NCBI GenBank assembly: GCA_944385405.1
Contig: CALWXB010000005.1
Location: 20,288-84,287, forward strand
DNA from: an uncultured Oscillospiraceae bacterium
GTDB lineage: Bacteria > Bacillota > Clostridia > Oscillospirales > Oscillospiraceae
DNA: 64,000 nucleotides
Reading direction: 5' to 3'
The position numbers were made by a program, and so were the translations under genes. Positions within the stretch are counted from its first letter, which is position 1, and every line of letters starts with the position of its first letter. Positions 1 to 8,115 of the stretch are shown piece by piece. The notes under the pieces were generated by a model. That model was given only the letters and a program-made list of their open reading frames with translations, was not told the DNA's origin and searched no databases.

Positions 1-277
1 AAGTGATCCGGATGCCGGAGCCCATCTCCTGGGCGATGATGCCCGCCAGGGTGGTCTTGCCCAGACCCGGAGGGCCGTGGAGCAGCACGTGATCCAGGGC
101 CTCCTGCCGCCGCTTGGCCGCCTCGATGAACACGGCCAGATTCTCCTTGGCCTTCTCCTGACCGATGTAATCAGCCAGCGTCCTGGGGCGCAGAGATCCC
201 TCTTGGGCATCCTCCTGCAGAAAGGTCTTGGCCACCAGGGGCTCTTCGTAAATATCGTTTCCAAAGTCGATGCTCAA
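1..277 (-). CDS. ruvB: Holliday junction helicase RuvB, N-terminal part only
   Basis: AAA+ motor that drives branch migration of Holliday junctions on the RuvA tetramer. Only the first ~92 codons are present; the gene runs off the left edge. The Walker A loop GPPGLGKTT and the family's typical start (SIDFGND...[12 protein letters not shown]) are clear. The start is TTG at 277, about 9 nt after AGAGGG; no ATG fits. It follows the unknown 200-aa gene by 15 nt, so its ribosome-binding site lies at that gene's stop. It is the last visible gene of a ruvC-ruvA-unknown-ruvB operon. The identification is secure; only the truncation by the window limits it. Confidence 0.96.
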   Translation of the reverse strand, partial: MSIDFGNDIYEEPLVAKTFLQEDAQEGSLRPRTLADYIGQEKAKENLAVFIEAAKRRQEALDHVLLHGPPGLGKTTLAGIIAQEMGSGIRIT

Positions 278-292
278 AGGCTCACTTCCCTC

Positions 293-895
293 TCACTCCA
301 GCTCCGCGCCGGTATCGTCATACTGGACCAGGGTCCGAGGCAGCTCGGTGGCCCCGTCCAGGATGTAGATGTCCAGGATGTAATCCGATTCCAGATCCTC
401 CCGGGCCACAGTCTCCCCGGCATCCGTCACAGCATAGGCGTTCACTTCCCCGCCCCGGTTGTCACCGTAGACAGTGATCTCACACTTGGAACCACCGAAG
501 CCGCCCTCGTTCCAACTTCCGGTGAGGTGCAGACCGTCGTCGGAAAAGCCGTTCATCCCGTCATAGGACCAGCGCAGGCCGAACAGGTGCTTCTGAAACA
601 AGGCGATGCAGCCGCCCAGGTCCTCCCGCTCATAGAGCACCGCCTTCACGCGGCCCTCCTGCGCCGTTTTCAGAAGTGTCACCTCTCTGGCCTGGGATTC
701 TTCCAGATAGGCCTCCAGTGCCTCGTCGGACCCACCGCAGGTATTGGCTGCAAAGGCCGACTGCAGTGTCAGCCCCGCCCAGAGGCCCACAAAGAGCATC
801 CCGATGCCCACGCCGGTGGTGAGGATTCGCTTCGTCTGGGCCGTTTTCTTTGCCTGAGCTTCTCTGCGGGCCTTGGCCTTTTTGTTGCTGTTCAC
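293..895 (-). CDS. Unknown membrane-anchored protein between ruvA and ruvB
   Basis: 200-aa protein that I do not recognise. It has a very basic N-terminus (NKKAKARREAQAKK), one hydrophobic segment at about residues 25-50 ending in an ALA-type sequence, then an acidic outside domain with two cysteines near residues 53 and 95. It is probably an inward-anchored or exported protein with its C-domain outside the membrane. The start is GTG at 895 with a weak GGGGAAA signal. It sits between ruvA (39 nt gap) and ruvB (15 nt gap) and must be transcribed with them, although nothing in it points to DNA repair. It may simply use the ruv promoter. Confidence 0.75.
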   Translation of the reverse strand: MNSNKKAKARREAQAKKTAQTKRILTTGVGIGMLFVGLWAGLTLQSAFAANTCGGSDEALEAYLEESQAREVTLLKTAQEGRVKAVLYEREDLGGCIALFQKHLFGLRWSYDGMNGFSDDGLHLTGSWNEGGFGGSKCEITVYGDNRGGEVNAYAVTDAGETVAREDLESDYILDIYILDGATELPRTLVQYDDTGAELE

Positions 896-934
896 GTTTT
901 TTCCCCGCTTTCCGTGCCGCTGAACGGCGGCCGA

Positions 935-1540
935 TTATTTCACCATCTTCTTCAGGCTCTGGCGGATGATCTCCTCCAGCGGCAGCGTCTCCACATCCAC
1001 ACCCTTCAGGGCCGCCGCCACCTCGGCGCTGGTATATCCCAGCACTGCCAAGGCCTGTGCAGCCTCGGTGGCCTTATTTGTAAAGGTTATAGCGTTCACA
1101 GATCCGCCAGCCGAGAAATCCAGTCCCGTGGCGGCGGATTCCTTGGCCATCTTGTCCTTGAGCTCCAGGATGATGCGCTGGGCGATCTTCTTGCCGATAC
1201 CAGGCGCCGCTGTCAGCGCCTTTTCGTCTCCGGTGACGATGGCCATGGCAAGAGACTCCGGCGTACCGGTGGAGAGGATGGCCAGCGCTGCCTTGGGTCC
1301 TACGCCGGAGACCCCGATGAGCAGCTTGAAGCTGCTAAGCTCATTCTGGGTGGCGAAGCCGTAGAGGTCGAAGATCCCCTCCGCCACATGGAGATAAGTA
1401 TAGAGCTTCCCCCTCTGTCCCTTTTTCAGTCGGGAGAGGGTGTTGTTGGTGGTCTTACAGGCATAGCCCACACCGCCGCAGTCGATCACTGCCAGAAACG
1501 GCGCGATCTCCGCCACGGTGCCGTCCAGATAATAAAACAT
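935..1540 (-). CDS. ruvA: Holliday junction DNA-binding protein RuvA
   Basis: 201 aa, usual length for RuvA. It forms the tetramer that holds a Holliday junction open for RuvB. Domain I (OB fold, residues ~1-65) begins MFYYLDGTVAEI. Domain II has the two helix-hairpin-helix signatures GVGPKAALAIL and APGIGKKIAQRII, and domain III (~150-200) is the RuvB-binding three-helix bundle. The start is preceded by AGGAGG at good distance. It lies 9 nt after ruvC in the same operon. Confidence 0.97.
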   Translation of the reverse strand: MFYYLDGTVAEIAPFLAVIDCGGVGYACKTTNNTLSRLKKGQRGKLYTYLHVAEGIFDLYGFATQNELSSFKLLIGVSGVGPKAALAILSTGTPESLAMAIVTGDEKALTAAPGIGKKIAQRIILELKDKMAKESAATGLDFSAGGSVNAITFTNKATEAAQALAVLGYTSAEVAAALKGVDVETLPLEEIIRQSLKKMVK

Positions 1541-1549
1541 GGCGTCCTC

Positions 1550-2059
1550 CTAAATGGTCTCCTTCACATCTCCCGGCCGCGGGAGCCTGGAGGTGAAGCT
1601 CCTTGCATGGCAAAGTGCCAGCGCCAGAGCGTCTGCCGCGTCGTCAGGCCGGGGCACGGTCTTAAGATGCAGCAGTCGCCTCGTCATATCCATCACCTGC
1701 CGCTTTTCCGCTTTGCCGTAGCCCGTCACCGCCAGCTTCACCTGGCCCGGGGTGTATTCATACAGGGGGATCCCGCATTTCTCCGCCGCACAGAGGATCA
1801 CGCCGCGGCCATGGGCTACGGCGATGCCGGTGGTGATATTGGTGTTGAAGAACAGCTCCTCGATGGAGATGACGTCCGGCCGAAGCTTGCCGATGAGTGC
1901 TTCCATATCCGTGCTGATCTGATACAGGCGACGGCTCAGCGGCAGCCCGGCAGGGGTGGTGATGGTGCCGTAGGTGACCATCTGTACCACTGCCCCCTGC
2001 GCCGCCACCAGCCCGAAACCGATGGTGGCGAAGCCGGGGTCGATACCCAAAATGCGCAT
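1550..2059 (-). CDS. ruvC: Crossover junction endodeoxyribonuclease RuvC
   Basis: 169-aa Holliday-junction resolvase. The catalytic acidic residues are visible: D7 in MRILGIDPG, the IEELFF glutamate, and the DDAADALALALCH motif near the C-terminus. A longer reading frame starts upstream, but ATG 2059 is preferred because GGAGGGAAAG lies just before it and the family begins exactly at this methionine. It is first in the ruvC-ruvA-unknown-ruvB operon and has its own promoter at 2090-2118. Confidence 0.97.
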   Translation of the reverse strand: MRILGIDPGFATIGFGLVAAQGAVVQMVTYGTITTPAGLPLSRRLYQISTDMEALIGKLRPDVISIEELFFNTNITTGIAVAHGRGVILCAAEKCGIPLYEYTPGQVKLAVTGYGKAEKRQVMDMTRRLLHLKTVPRPDDAADALALALCHARSFTSRLPRPGDVKETI

Positions 2060-2089
2060 GGCACTTTCCCTCCAGTTTACATATCTGTG

Positions 2090-2118
2090 AGTATACCAAA
2101 TTCCTGCCGCCGGTGCAA
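2090..2118 (-). promoter_or_regulatory. Sigma-A-type promoter of the ruv operon
   Basis: TTGCAC, 17-nt spacer, TATACT on the minus strand, 31 nt upstream of the ruvC ATG. It begins just after the terminator of the sigma/DUF4179 operon, so the ruv operon is transcribed separately. Confidence 0.7.
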
Positions 2119-2120
2119 CC

Positions 2121-2151
2121 AAAAAAACGCGCCCGCCTTCCTGGCGGGCGC
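2121..2151 (-). terminator. Intrinsic terminator of the ECF sigma/DUF4179 operon
   Basis: Perfect 9-bp stem GCGCCCGCC/GGCGGGCGC with a 5-nt loop, then seven Ts on the minus strand, 10 nt after the DUF4179 gene's stop. Confidence 0.9.
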
Positions 2152-2161
2152 TGCTGCGGCG

Positions 2162-3526
2162 TTATTTGATGGGGATCGTCACTGGCACGGAGAGCTGGGT
2201 ACTGTGAGAATAATAGGCCTCCAGCCACACCTCCCCTTCTCGGTAATCCGGCAGTGGCAGCATCAGTTCCCCGTCCTCATCATCTCCCAAGACCGACATG
2301 CCCATCTGCCCCATCTCATGGGCGGCACCGTCCGCATCAAAAAAGGTCATGGAGAAGGGGCTTCCCCGCAGGTCGGCATCCAGCCGGAAGCGCAGGAACC
2401 AGCCATCCTGCCGTAGCTGGGCGGAGGTCAGCGTCACACCCTCCGGCAGCCAGGGCGCCGTCCCGTGAGTGAGATCCACGTAGACCCGCTCGTGCGTCTT
2501 TTCCAGCCATTTGGCTCCGGTAATGTGCAGGGTCAGGCGGTCACTGTGACTGAAATAAGGGCTCTCAAGACGGTAGGACACCATAGCAGGAGTTTCAGGA
2601 TCTCCGCTGGCAGTAACGCCGTTGGAGATGGACTCGAACCGGTGACCGTCCTCATTTTCCAGATAGAAGTCCAGTCCCTTCAGCCAGGCGGTATTGGCTT
2701 CCGTGCCCTCCACGTTGATGCGGACATGGGTGGGATACACCTCCGCCTGGGTGACGGTAAAGGTCTGGCCGTCCATGGTGAAGGTCTGATCTACTGGAAT
2801 GATCTCGCCCTTGGCGGTAAACCGGGGATCGAACGTCAGTTCAAAGGTGAACTCCGCCAGGATCTCCTCGCCGGATTCCGGCACCGGAGAGAGCAGCTCA
2901 TCCTCATAGGCCTGCTCCGGTGCGGCCGGCGAGGAATCTTCCGATGCACCCTCCCGCTCACCTGTGACCGCAAAGGTCATGGTGAAACCCTCCGGCACAT
3001 CCTGGTCCCCGTAGTCCATAGTGACATCCAGCAGCGTCCCCGGCGGCTGGCGGAAGTCTGATCCCAGCACAGAGCACGCCTGTCTCGGCGTGAATTCCGG
3101 CAGCTCGGCGGAAAGACTTTCATAGCCCTCCCCCTCCAGCGTGAAGAAGATGTTCACCTGCTTCTGGTCCACGATCACATACTCCATAGTGGCAGTGATG
3201 CCGTTTTTCGTCTGAGAGAGGCCAATGGGCTGCACATACTCGTTCTCCACGGCAGCAGAGAGGCTGGGCGAGAAGGCTACCGCCTTGGCCAGCTCCCGCA
3301 GCACCGGCACACCCCCGCAGGCATAGGCAAAGGTGGGAAAGAGATTTACCAGCAGGACAAATCCAAGAAAGCACGCCGCCAGCGATCCGGCGGGAATGCC
3401 AAGGATCCTGCGCCGCCTGCTGGCGGCGCGGCTGCGCTGAAGGGCCCGGTCCACGCTGGTATCCAGTGATGCCGGCATCTGCTCCAATTCTGTCAGCAGC
3501 ATTCGATATTCCGCGTTCCGGTTCAT
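2162..3526 (-). CDS. DUF4179 domain protein, likely membrane partner (anti-sigma type) of the adjacent ECF sigma factor
   Basis: 454 aa. A short cytoplasmic N-terminus with a basic patch (RAASRRRR) is followed by one membrane segment at ~45-65 (IPAGSLAACFLGFVLLVNLF). Then comes a DUF4179-like region (~70-260) and a beta-rich C-terminal half that resembles DUF5643, all predicted outside. The start ATG 3526 overlaps the sigma stop by one base (TAATG), so the two are translationally coupled. By its layout it should hold or modulate the sigma factor at the membrane, as other ECF/DUF4179 pairs are thought to. The signal it senses is unknown. Proline/acid-rich stretches near residues 190-210 may be a linker. 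Confidence 0.85.
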   Translation of the reverse strand: MNRNAEYRMLLTELEQMPASLDTSVDRALQRSRAASRRRRILGIPAGSLAACFLGFVLLVNLFPTFAYACGGVPVLRELAKAVAFSPSLSAAVENEYVQPIGLSQTKNGITATMEYVIVDQKQVNIFFTLEGEGYESLSAELPEFTPRQACSVLGSDFRQPPGTLLDVTMDYGDQDVPEGFTMTFAVTGEREGASEDSSPAAPEQAYEDELLSPVPESGEEILAEFTFELTFDPRFTAKGEIIPVDQTFTMDGQTFTVTQAEVYPTHVRINVEGTEANTAWLKGLDFYLENEDGHRFESISNGVTASGDPETPAMVSYRLESPYFSHSDRLTLHITGAKWLEKTHERVYVDLTHGTAPWLPEGVTLTSAQLRQDGWFLRFRLDADLRGSPFSMTFFDADGAAHEMGQMGMSVLGDDEDGELMLPLPDYREGEVWLEAYYSHSTQLSVPVTIPIK

Positions 3527-4002
3527 TACGTCACCTCCTCGTCCAGTTCCAGGCGCAGCAGCTGCAGCGCCCGCCTCTGTCTGGTTGCCAGCGTCCCCTG
3601 AGGGATGTCCAGCGCTCTGGCCGCCTCCGCCTGGGTATAGCCCCCGAAGTACCGCAGGATCACCACGGCCCGCAGTTCCTCCGGCAGGCACCTCACCGCT
3701 TCCCGCAGCGGCAGTGCATCATAATCGTCTGGTCCGGCACACTCCGGCAGCGCCGCAGCTCCGTCCGGATGGAAGCGTTTGCGGCGCCGCAGCTCCCGGT
3801 GGCACTCATTGAGCAGGATCCGCGTCAGCCAGGTCTCGAAGAAAGCCGGTTCCCGGAGCTTCTTCAGGCTCCGCAGCGCCTGATATACCGCCTCGTCCAC
3901 AGCCTCCATGGCGTCGGCCTCACTGCCCAGATACAAATATGCGGTACGGTAGAGCCGCTGCCGCACCGACTGGGTCCTGACAGCAAATTCATTGCGATCC
4001 AC
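3526..4002 (-). CDS. ECF-type RNA polymerase sigma factor
   Basis: About 158 aa. Region 2 lies at ~15-75 (AVDEAVYQALRSLKKL...FETWLTRILLNE) and region 4 at ~95-150, with the helix-turn-helix YTQAEAARALDIPQGTLATRQRRAL; there is no region 3, as in the extracytoplasmic-function group. An ATG at 4029 opens the frame, but the strong AGGAGG at 4009-4014 sits 6 nt before GTG 4002 and directly abuts an ATG at 4008, so GTG 4002 is the best start. It is the first gene of a two-gene operon with the DUF4179 membrane protein. Confidence 0.9.
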   Translation of the reverse strand: MDRNEFAVRTQSVRQRLYRTAYLYLGSEADAMEAVDEAVYQALRSLKKLREPAFFETWLTRILLNECHRELRRRKRFHPDGAAALPECAGPDDYDALPLREAVRCLPEELRAVVILRYFGGYTQAEAARALDIPQGTLATRQRRALQLLRLELDEEVT

Positions 4003-4070
4003 GGGCATCCTCCTCTCGTCTGTTTTCATTTATTAGAGTCCCGATACAGGTGTTTTATTTGCATCCGGAC

Positions 4071-4106
4071 AAAAAAATTTCCGGCGCGGCTGCGCCGGAA
4101 ATTTTC
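4071..4106 (-). terminator. Intrinsic terminator of spoIIM-xerD
   Basis: Stem AAATTTCCGGCGC with its complement around a 4-nt loop, followed by a run of Ts on the minus strand, about 10 nt past the xerD stop. Confidence 0.9.
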
Positions 4107-4115
4107 TGTTTTGGA

Positions 4116-5003
4116 TCAGGCCCTGGGATGGGCTTTCTGATACACGTCCTTGAGCTGGCGCTTGATGACATGGGCATAGATCTGGGTGGAGGAGATATCC
4201 GCATGCCCCAGCATCTCTTGGATGGAACGCAGGTCCGCGCCGTTTTCCAACAGGTGGACGGCAAAGGAGTGGCGCAGGGTGTGCGGTGTGATGTCCTTTT
4301 CGATGCCTGCCCGCTCCTGATAGTACTTGATGATTTTCCAGAATCCCTGACGACTCATGCGCTCTCCGCTCATATTCACAAACAGTGCCGCTTCATCCCC
4401 AACGGCAATGAGCTGGGGGCGGATATTGCGTACATAATCCGAAAGTGCCTTTACCGCCGTGTGATAGAGCGGGATGATCCGCTCTTTCCCGCGGCTGGCA
4501 CAGCGGATAAAACCAGCAGCCAGGTTCAGATCCTCCACATTCAGCGCGATAAGCTCACTGACCCGGATACCGGTGGCATACAGCAGCTCCAGCATGGCAT
4601 GATCCCGGTAACCCTTGGCATCCACACACTGGGGCTGCTCCAAAAAAAGCTCCACTTCTTTATTGGTGAGGATCTCCGGGTATTTCCGCTCTACCTTTGC
4701 CGCTGCCACCCCTTTTGCGGGATTGGCATCCACGCCCCCCTCTGCCAGCAGGAAGTTATAGAAAGACTTTACAGACGCCAGAAAGCGAGTGGCAGAAGAT
4801 GCGGATTTTCCGTGTCCTGTCATCCAAGTCATATACGACTGGACCATGTCACCCTCCGCCTCCCGCAAACCACAGCCGTAAGTGCTCTGCAGATACCTGG
4901 CAAATTGGGTCACATCCCGCAGGTAAGAGCTGATTGTGTTCTGGGAGGCATGTTTTTCTTCCTCCAGATATGTACCATAGCGCCGGATATCATCTGTCTC
5001 CAG
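4116..5003 (-). CDS. xerD: Site-specific tyrosine recombinase XerD (CTG start)
   Basis: Resolves chromosome dimers at dif together with XerC. There is an N-terminal SAM-like domain (~1-85) and a catalytic domain with the tyrosine recombinase residues: R in ATGIRVSELI, K in SRGKERII, HTLRHSF (H and R), H of MLGHADIS and nucleophile Y in TQIYAHV. No ATG, GTG or TTG exists in frame at the right place. The CTG at 5003 follows AGAGGAGG by about 8 nt, begins LETDDIRRYGTYLEEEK and gives the usual 295 aa, so I take it as the start. It lies 19 nt after spoIIM, an arrangement related to the spoIIM-fur-ripX order in Bacillus. Confidence 0.93.
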   Translation of the reverse strand: METDDIRRYGTYLEEEKHASQNTISSYLRDVTQFARYLQSTYGCGLREAEGDMVQSYMTWMTGHGKSASSATRFLASVKSFYNFLLAEGGVDANPAKGVAAAKVERKYPEILTNKEVELFLEQPQCVDAKGYRDHAMLELLYATGIRVSELIALNVEDLNLAAGFIRCASRGKERIIPLYHTAVKALSDYVRNIRPQLIAVGDEAALFVNMSGERMSRQGFWKIIKYYQERAGIEKDITPHTLRHSFAVHLLENGADLRSIQEMLGHADISSTQIYAHVIKRQLKDVYQKAHPRA

Positions 5004-5022
5004 AGGGACCCCCTCCTCTCTT

Positions 5023-5658
5023 TCAAATCCCGATCTGTGCCAGTGCGAGCTCCAGCAGCCTGGAGGAAAGCAGCAGATCCAAACACACACCCAACAATAA
5101 AACGACCACTGCTGCACCGAAGCGCAACCACCAGTCCCGGCCATACACCACTGCCCGCAGACGCCGCCCACTCCCAAAGGATGCACCCGCCAAAGCTGCT
5201 GAAGTCTCCAGTGATGCGGCTGCCAGCACGAAAAAGCATGGCAGCGTCAACAGGCAACGCAAGCCGAATACCGCAAGGGTCAGAATCACCCCATGTGCTC
5301 CGAAGGTAGCGGTAAAACAGCAGACAGAAAAGGACAGGAAAAATCCAAACGCCAGCGCTGTGCATGGCAGCAGGATCACTCCTACAGAAGCAAAACCCAG
5401 GAAAAAAGCCAGCAGCGGATAACGCAGATACAGCACTGCCGTAGACAGCAGTGCTCCCAACGGACGCTGCCCAGCAGCGCCCAATTGTACATAATCCGTG
5501 AGATACTGCTTCAGCTCCGCTCCAGTCTCGTCGGGCACCCTGCCCATCAAAGCCTGTCCCAAAATCACGCCGCACAAAAAGAAAAGCGCCAGGAGCAGCA
5601 GCCGCGGCAGCGCAGAGGATGATCCCGGAGCGGAAGGATTTCGTCTTTTCCAGTTCAA
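5023..5658 (-). CDS. spoIIM: Stage II sporulation protein M
   Basis: 211-aa integral membrane protein with about five hydrophobic segments, typical of SpoIIM. SpoIIM works with SpoIID and SpoIIP in peptidoglycan degradation during forespore engulfment. The start is TTG at 5658 after GAGGTGAGG. Evidence is length, topology, the GxxxG-like first helix (FFLCGVILGQAL), position directly before xerD and a sigma-E-type promoter upstream; sequence identity to the Bacillus protein is low, so a generic SpoIIM-family label would be the cautious reading. Confidence 0.8.
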   Translation of the reverse strand: MNWKRRNPSAPGSSSALPRLLLLALFFLCGVILGQALMGRVPDETGAELKQYLTDYVQLGAAGQRPLGALLSTAVLYLRYPLLAFFLGFASVGVILLPCTALAFGFFLSFSVCCFTATFGAHGVILTLAVFGLRCLLTLPCFFVLAAASLETSAALAGASFGSGRRLRAVVYGRDWWLRFGAAVVVLLLGVCLDLLLSSRLLELALAQIGI

Positions 5659-5677
5659 ACCGCCTCACCTCATCACC

Positions 5678-5706
5678 ACTCTATGACGGGTACCGGCGTA
5701 TTATAC
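5678..5706 (-). promoter_or_regulatory. Candidate sigma-E promoter of spoIIM
   Basis: GTATAAT, 14-nt spacer, CATAGAGT on the minus strand, close to the mother-cell sigma-E consensus (KMATATT-N14-CATACAHT). It lies 20 nt before the TTG start. The GTATAAT could alternatively be a lone -10 for sigma-A, but no good -35 precedes it. Confidence 0.55.
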
Positions 5707-5872
5707 GAATCGGTTGACGTAAACCTTCTTTCTTTTAATATAGTGCAATTTACCAGATTTATCAAGGAATTTCCCGAAAAACTAAAGTTTTCAGCAGTTA
5801 TGCACAAATGTTATGTAAATAATATTATGTAAACACAGAAAACCGCATGCGGGATAAGCGTAAAAAAAGGAG
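5707..5872. other. AT-rich gene-free stretch upstream of spoIIM
   Basis: The gap between spoIIM and the next gene (5659-6008) holds the spoIIM promoter at its left, the terminator of the TIGR04086 gene at 5873-5921 and about 85 nt of that gene's 3' untranslated end. The rest is AT-rich with no convincing open frame on either strand. Confidence 0.6.
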
Positions 5873-5921
5873 AAAAAAACACAGATGTGGGGGTACTCCA
5901 AAATAGCCGCCCCCACATCTG
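5873..5921 (-). terminator. Intrinsic terminator after the TIGR04086 gene
   Basis: Perfect 12-bp stem CAGATGTGGGGG/CCCCCACATCTG with a 16-nt loop, then TG and seven Ts on the minus strand. Confidence 0.88.
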
Positions 5922-6008
5922 CGATGTCACCGCATGCAATCCGCTCCCTATAGGACCCCGCCCCATCCAGCGGGATCCCGGGCAAAATTTTGTGAAATTC
6001 TACAAATC

Positions 6009-6407
6009 TCAGCGACGACGGTGCTGGATCCCCCGCTTCCGTTTTCCGGCAGCAGGAACCGATGCCACACCGCCGCACAGCGCGCACAGCAATACCACAC
6101 CGTCCCGCCCGGTCCATTTAGCCCCAGTAGTAGACAAGCCGCAGCAGACCAGAATCGCCGCAAACAGTGCAGCTGTTCCTACAGCCGAAACAGGCTTTCC
6201 CGCCCGGCGTCCGGCTAGAACTCCACCGCCCGCTGCTGCCAGCAGGCAAAGCACCGCTGTGGCAGGGAATGCTGCCCCCTCCCCGATCGTTCCGCGCACA
6301 ACCAGCAGTGCAAGCAGCATGTGCCCCACCAGATATACCCCCAAGGTCAGCAGCAATCCCCCCAGATACGGAGCCCATGCTGGACGCTTCTTCTTTCCTC
6401 CGCCCAT
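6009..6407 (-). CDS. TIGR04086-type four-helix membrane protein
   Basis: 132 aa with a basic start (MGGGKKKRP) and about four hydrophobic segments (residues ~15-35, 45-65, 75-95, 98-115), ending in a basic tail. The TIGR04086 family of Clostridia has this size and topology and typically follows yajC, as here; function unknown. ATG 6407 is preferred over the longer frame because GGAGGAG lies 8-9 nt upstream. That signal is buried in the 3' arm of the yajC terminator hairpin, which may limit both its transcription and its translation. Confidence 0.75.
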   Translation of the reverse strand: MGGGKKKRPAWAPYLGGLLLTLGVYLVGHMLLALLVVRGTIGEGAAFPATAVLCLLAAAGGGVLAGRRAGKPVSAVGTAALFAAILVCCGLSTTGAKWTGRDGVVLLCALCGGVASVPAAGKRKRGIQHRRR

Positions 6408-6458
6408 AAAAAAACCTCCTCCGGAACACGCTCTTTGCAAAAGCATATTCCGGAGGAG
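6408..6458 (-). terminator. yajC terminator merged with the next gene's ribosome-binding site
   Basis: On the minus strand a 16-bp stem (arms 6443-6458 and 6416-6431, two G-U pairs) with an 11-nt loop runs into GTTTTTTT and then directly into ATG at 6407. The 3' arm ends in GGAGGAG, the Shine-Dalgarno of the TIGR04086 gene. It therefore looks like a full intrinsic terminator that also hides the start signal. Confidence 0.85.
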
Positions 6459-6473
6459 ATCCAGTTTATAACC

Positions 6474-6851
6474 TTATTCCTTGGGCTCTTCGGGAGCAGG
6501 GATCTCATCCACGGGATCCTCAGGCAGCTCTTCCGCCTTTTTTTTGCTCTCCTTGCTCTCTTTCTCCTTAGCAGGCTGCTCAGCTGTCTGAACGCCTACA
6601 GTAGAGACTGCCCACTTGGCAAATTCAACGCGGACACGGTCCTCACTGGTCTCAACGATGATGGTATCATTGTTGACCGCCACAATCTTGCCCACGATAC
6701 CGCCGATGGTGGTGATGACATCGCCTTTTTTCAGGCCATCACGCATCTCCTGAGCTTTCTTCTTCCGCTTGTTCTCCGGGCGGATCATCAGGAAATACAT
6801 GAGAGCGAACAGAATGACAAGCATCAAAATAGTCTGGGTTCCCTGATCCAT
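6474..6851 (-). CDS. yajC: Sec translocase accessory subunit YajC
   Basis: 125 aa: one N-terminal membrane helix (residues ~8-25, ILMLVILFALMYFLMIRP), the basic KRKKK stretch and the conserved GLKKGDVITTIGGIVGKIVAV core, then an acidic lysine-rich tail. YajC associates with SecDF at the Sec channel. It lies downstream of tgt, the queA-tgt-yajC order common in bacteria. The start has AAAGGAG upstream. Confidence 0.96.
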   Translation of the reverse strand: MDQGTQTILMLVILFALMYFLMIRPENKRKKKAQEMRDGLKKGDVITTIGGIVGKIVAVNNDTIIVETSEDRVRVEFAKWAVSTVGVQTAEQPAKEKESKESKKKAEELPEDPVDEIPAPEEPKE

Positions 6852-6950
6852 ATTACAAAATCTCCTTTATCGCTTGTAAATTGGCAATGAAGTTATTATA
6901 CCAAAGTCAACCGTTTTTGCAAGAGCTTTCTGGTTGTTTTTGCAGAGAAG

Positions 6951-8084
6951 TTATACCCGCTCCTCCAGCTTTCCGCTGTACTGGGCACGAAACGCGGCAA
7001 AAGCCCCGTTTTCCAGGCTCTCCCGAATGCGAGCCACAAGCTCATTATAAAAATAGAGGTTGTGCAGCACTGCAAACCGCAACGCCAGCACTTCGTCCGC
7101 CTTAAAGAGGTGGCGCAGGTAGCTTCGGGAGAAATTCCGGCAAACGGGACAGCCGCAGCTTTCGCTGATAGGCCGTTCATCCGTGGCATACTTTTCATTC
7201 AGGATGTTCACCGTGCCCTCCCAGGTAAAAAGCTTGCCGTGGCGCCCATTTCGGGAAGGCATCACGCAATCGAAGAAATCCACACCTCGGCTGACTGCCT
7301 CAATGATGTTGCTGGGAGTCCCGACCCCCATGAGGTACCGGGGCTTTTCCCGCGGCATAAAGGGCTCCACCACATCGATCATCTCATACATGACCTCTGC
7401 CGGCTCTCCCACCGCAAGGCCGCCGATGGCAAACCCATCACAGTCAATTTTTGCAATCTCCTGCATATGCCAAGCGCGCAGATCAGCAAAGGTCGCACCC
7501 TGGTTGATACCGAAGAGCATCTGCCGGGGATTCACCGTATCCGGCAGACTGTTGAGCCGGTCATGCTCGGCCTTGCACCGCTCCAGCCACCGCAGCGTCC
7601 GCTCGCAGCTGGCCTTGGCATACTCGTAGCGTGCCGGATTCTCCACGCACTCGTCAAAGGCCATGGCGATGTCGCTGCCCAGATTAGACTGGATGCGCAT
7701 GGACTCCTCCGGCCCCATGAAGATCTTCCGGCCGTCGATATGGGAGGAAAAGTAGACGCCCTCCTCACGGATCTTCCGCAGGGAGGCCAGGGAAAACACC
7801 TGAAAGCCGCCGGAATCCGTCAGGATGGGGCCGTCCCAGTGCATGAATCGATGCAGTCCTCCCATCTGCCGCACCAGCTGATCGCCCGGCCGCAAATGAA
7901 GATGGTAGGTATTGGACAGTTCGATCTGGCACCCCACCTCTTTCAGGTCCAGTGCGGAGACGCCGCCCTTGATGGCAGCCTGTGTGCCCACGTTCATGAA
8001 CACCGGCGTCTGTACTTCCCCGCCGTGGGCGCAGGAGAACACGCCGCGCCGGGCGCGGCCCTCTTGTTGGATGACTTTGAACAT
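6951..8084 (-). CDS. tgt: tRNA-guanine transglycosylase (queuine/preQ1)
   Basis: 377 aa, full length. It exchanges guanine 34 for preQ1 in GUN-anticodon tRNAs. The general acid/base D90 lies in ILTDSGGFQVFSL, the nucleophile D in FFDCVMPSRNGRHG, and the zinc site CGCPVC...H near residues 308-340. The start follows CGAGGAGC. The gene lies 31 nt after queA, the next enzyme of the same modification pathway. Confidence 0.97.
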   Translation of the reverse strand: MFKVIQQEGRARRGVFSCAHGGEVQTPVFMNVGTQAAIKGGVSALDLKEVGCQIELSNTYHLHLRPGDQLVRQMGGLHRFMHWDGPILTDSGGFQVFSLASLRKIREEGVYFSSHIDGRKIFMGPEESMRIQSNLGSDIAMAFDECVENPARYEYAKASCERTLRWLERCKAEHDRLNSLPDTVNPRQMLFGINQGATFADLRAWHMQEIAKIDCDGFAIGGLAVGEPAEVMYEMIDVVEPFMPREKPRYLMGVGTPSNIIEAVSRGVDFFDCVMPSRNGRHGKLFTWEGTVNILNEKYATDERPISESCGCPVCRNFSRSYLRHLFKADEVLALRFAVLHNLYFYNELVARIRESLENGAFAAFRAQYSGKLEERV

Positions 8085-8115
8085 TTATTCGCTCCTCGGT
8101 ATAGATTTCAGTTTC

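Noticed and set aside
77-2416. 779-codon plus-strand frame
   Set aside because: Antisense to ruvB, ruvA, ruvC and the sigma partner; no signal and no domain.
5793-5840. CRISPR-like or plasmid-like repeats in the AT-rich gap
   Set aside because: Only two short ATTATGTAAA-like copies, no regular spacing.
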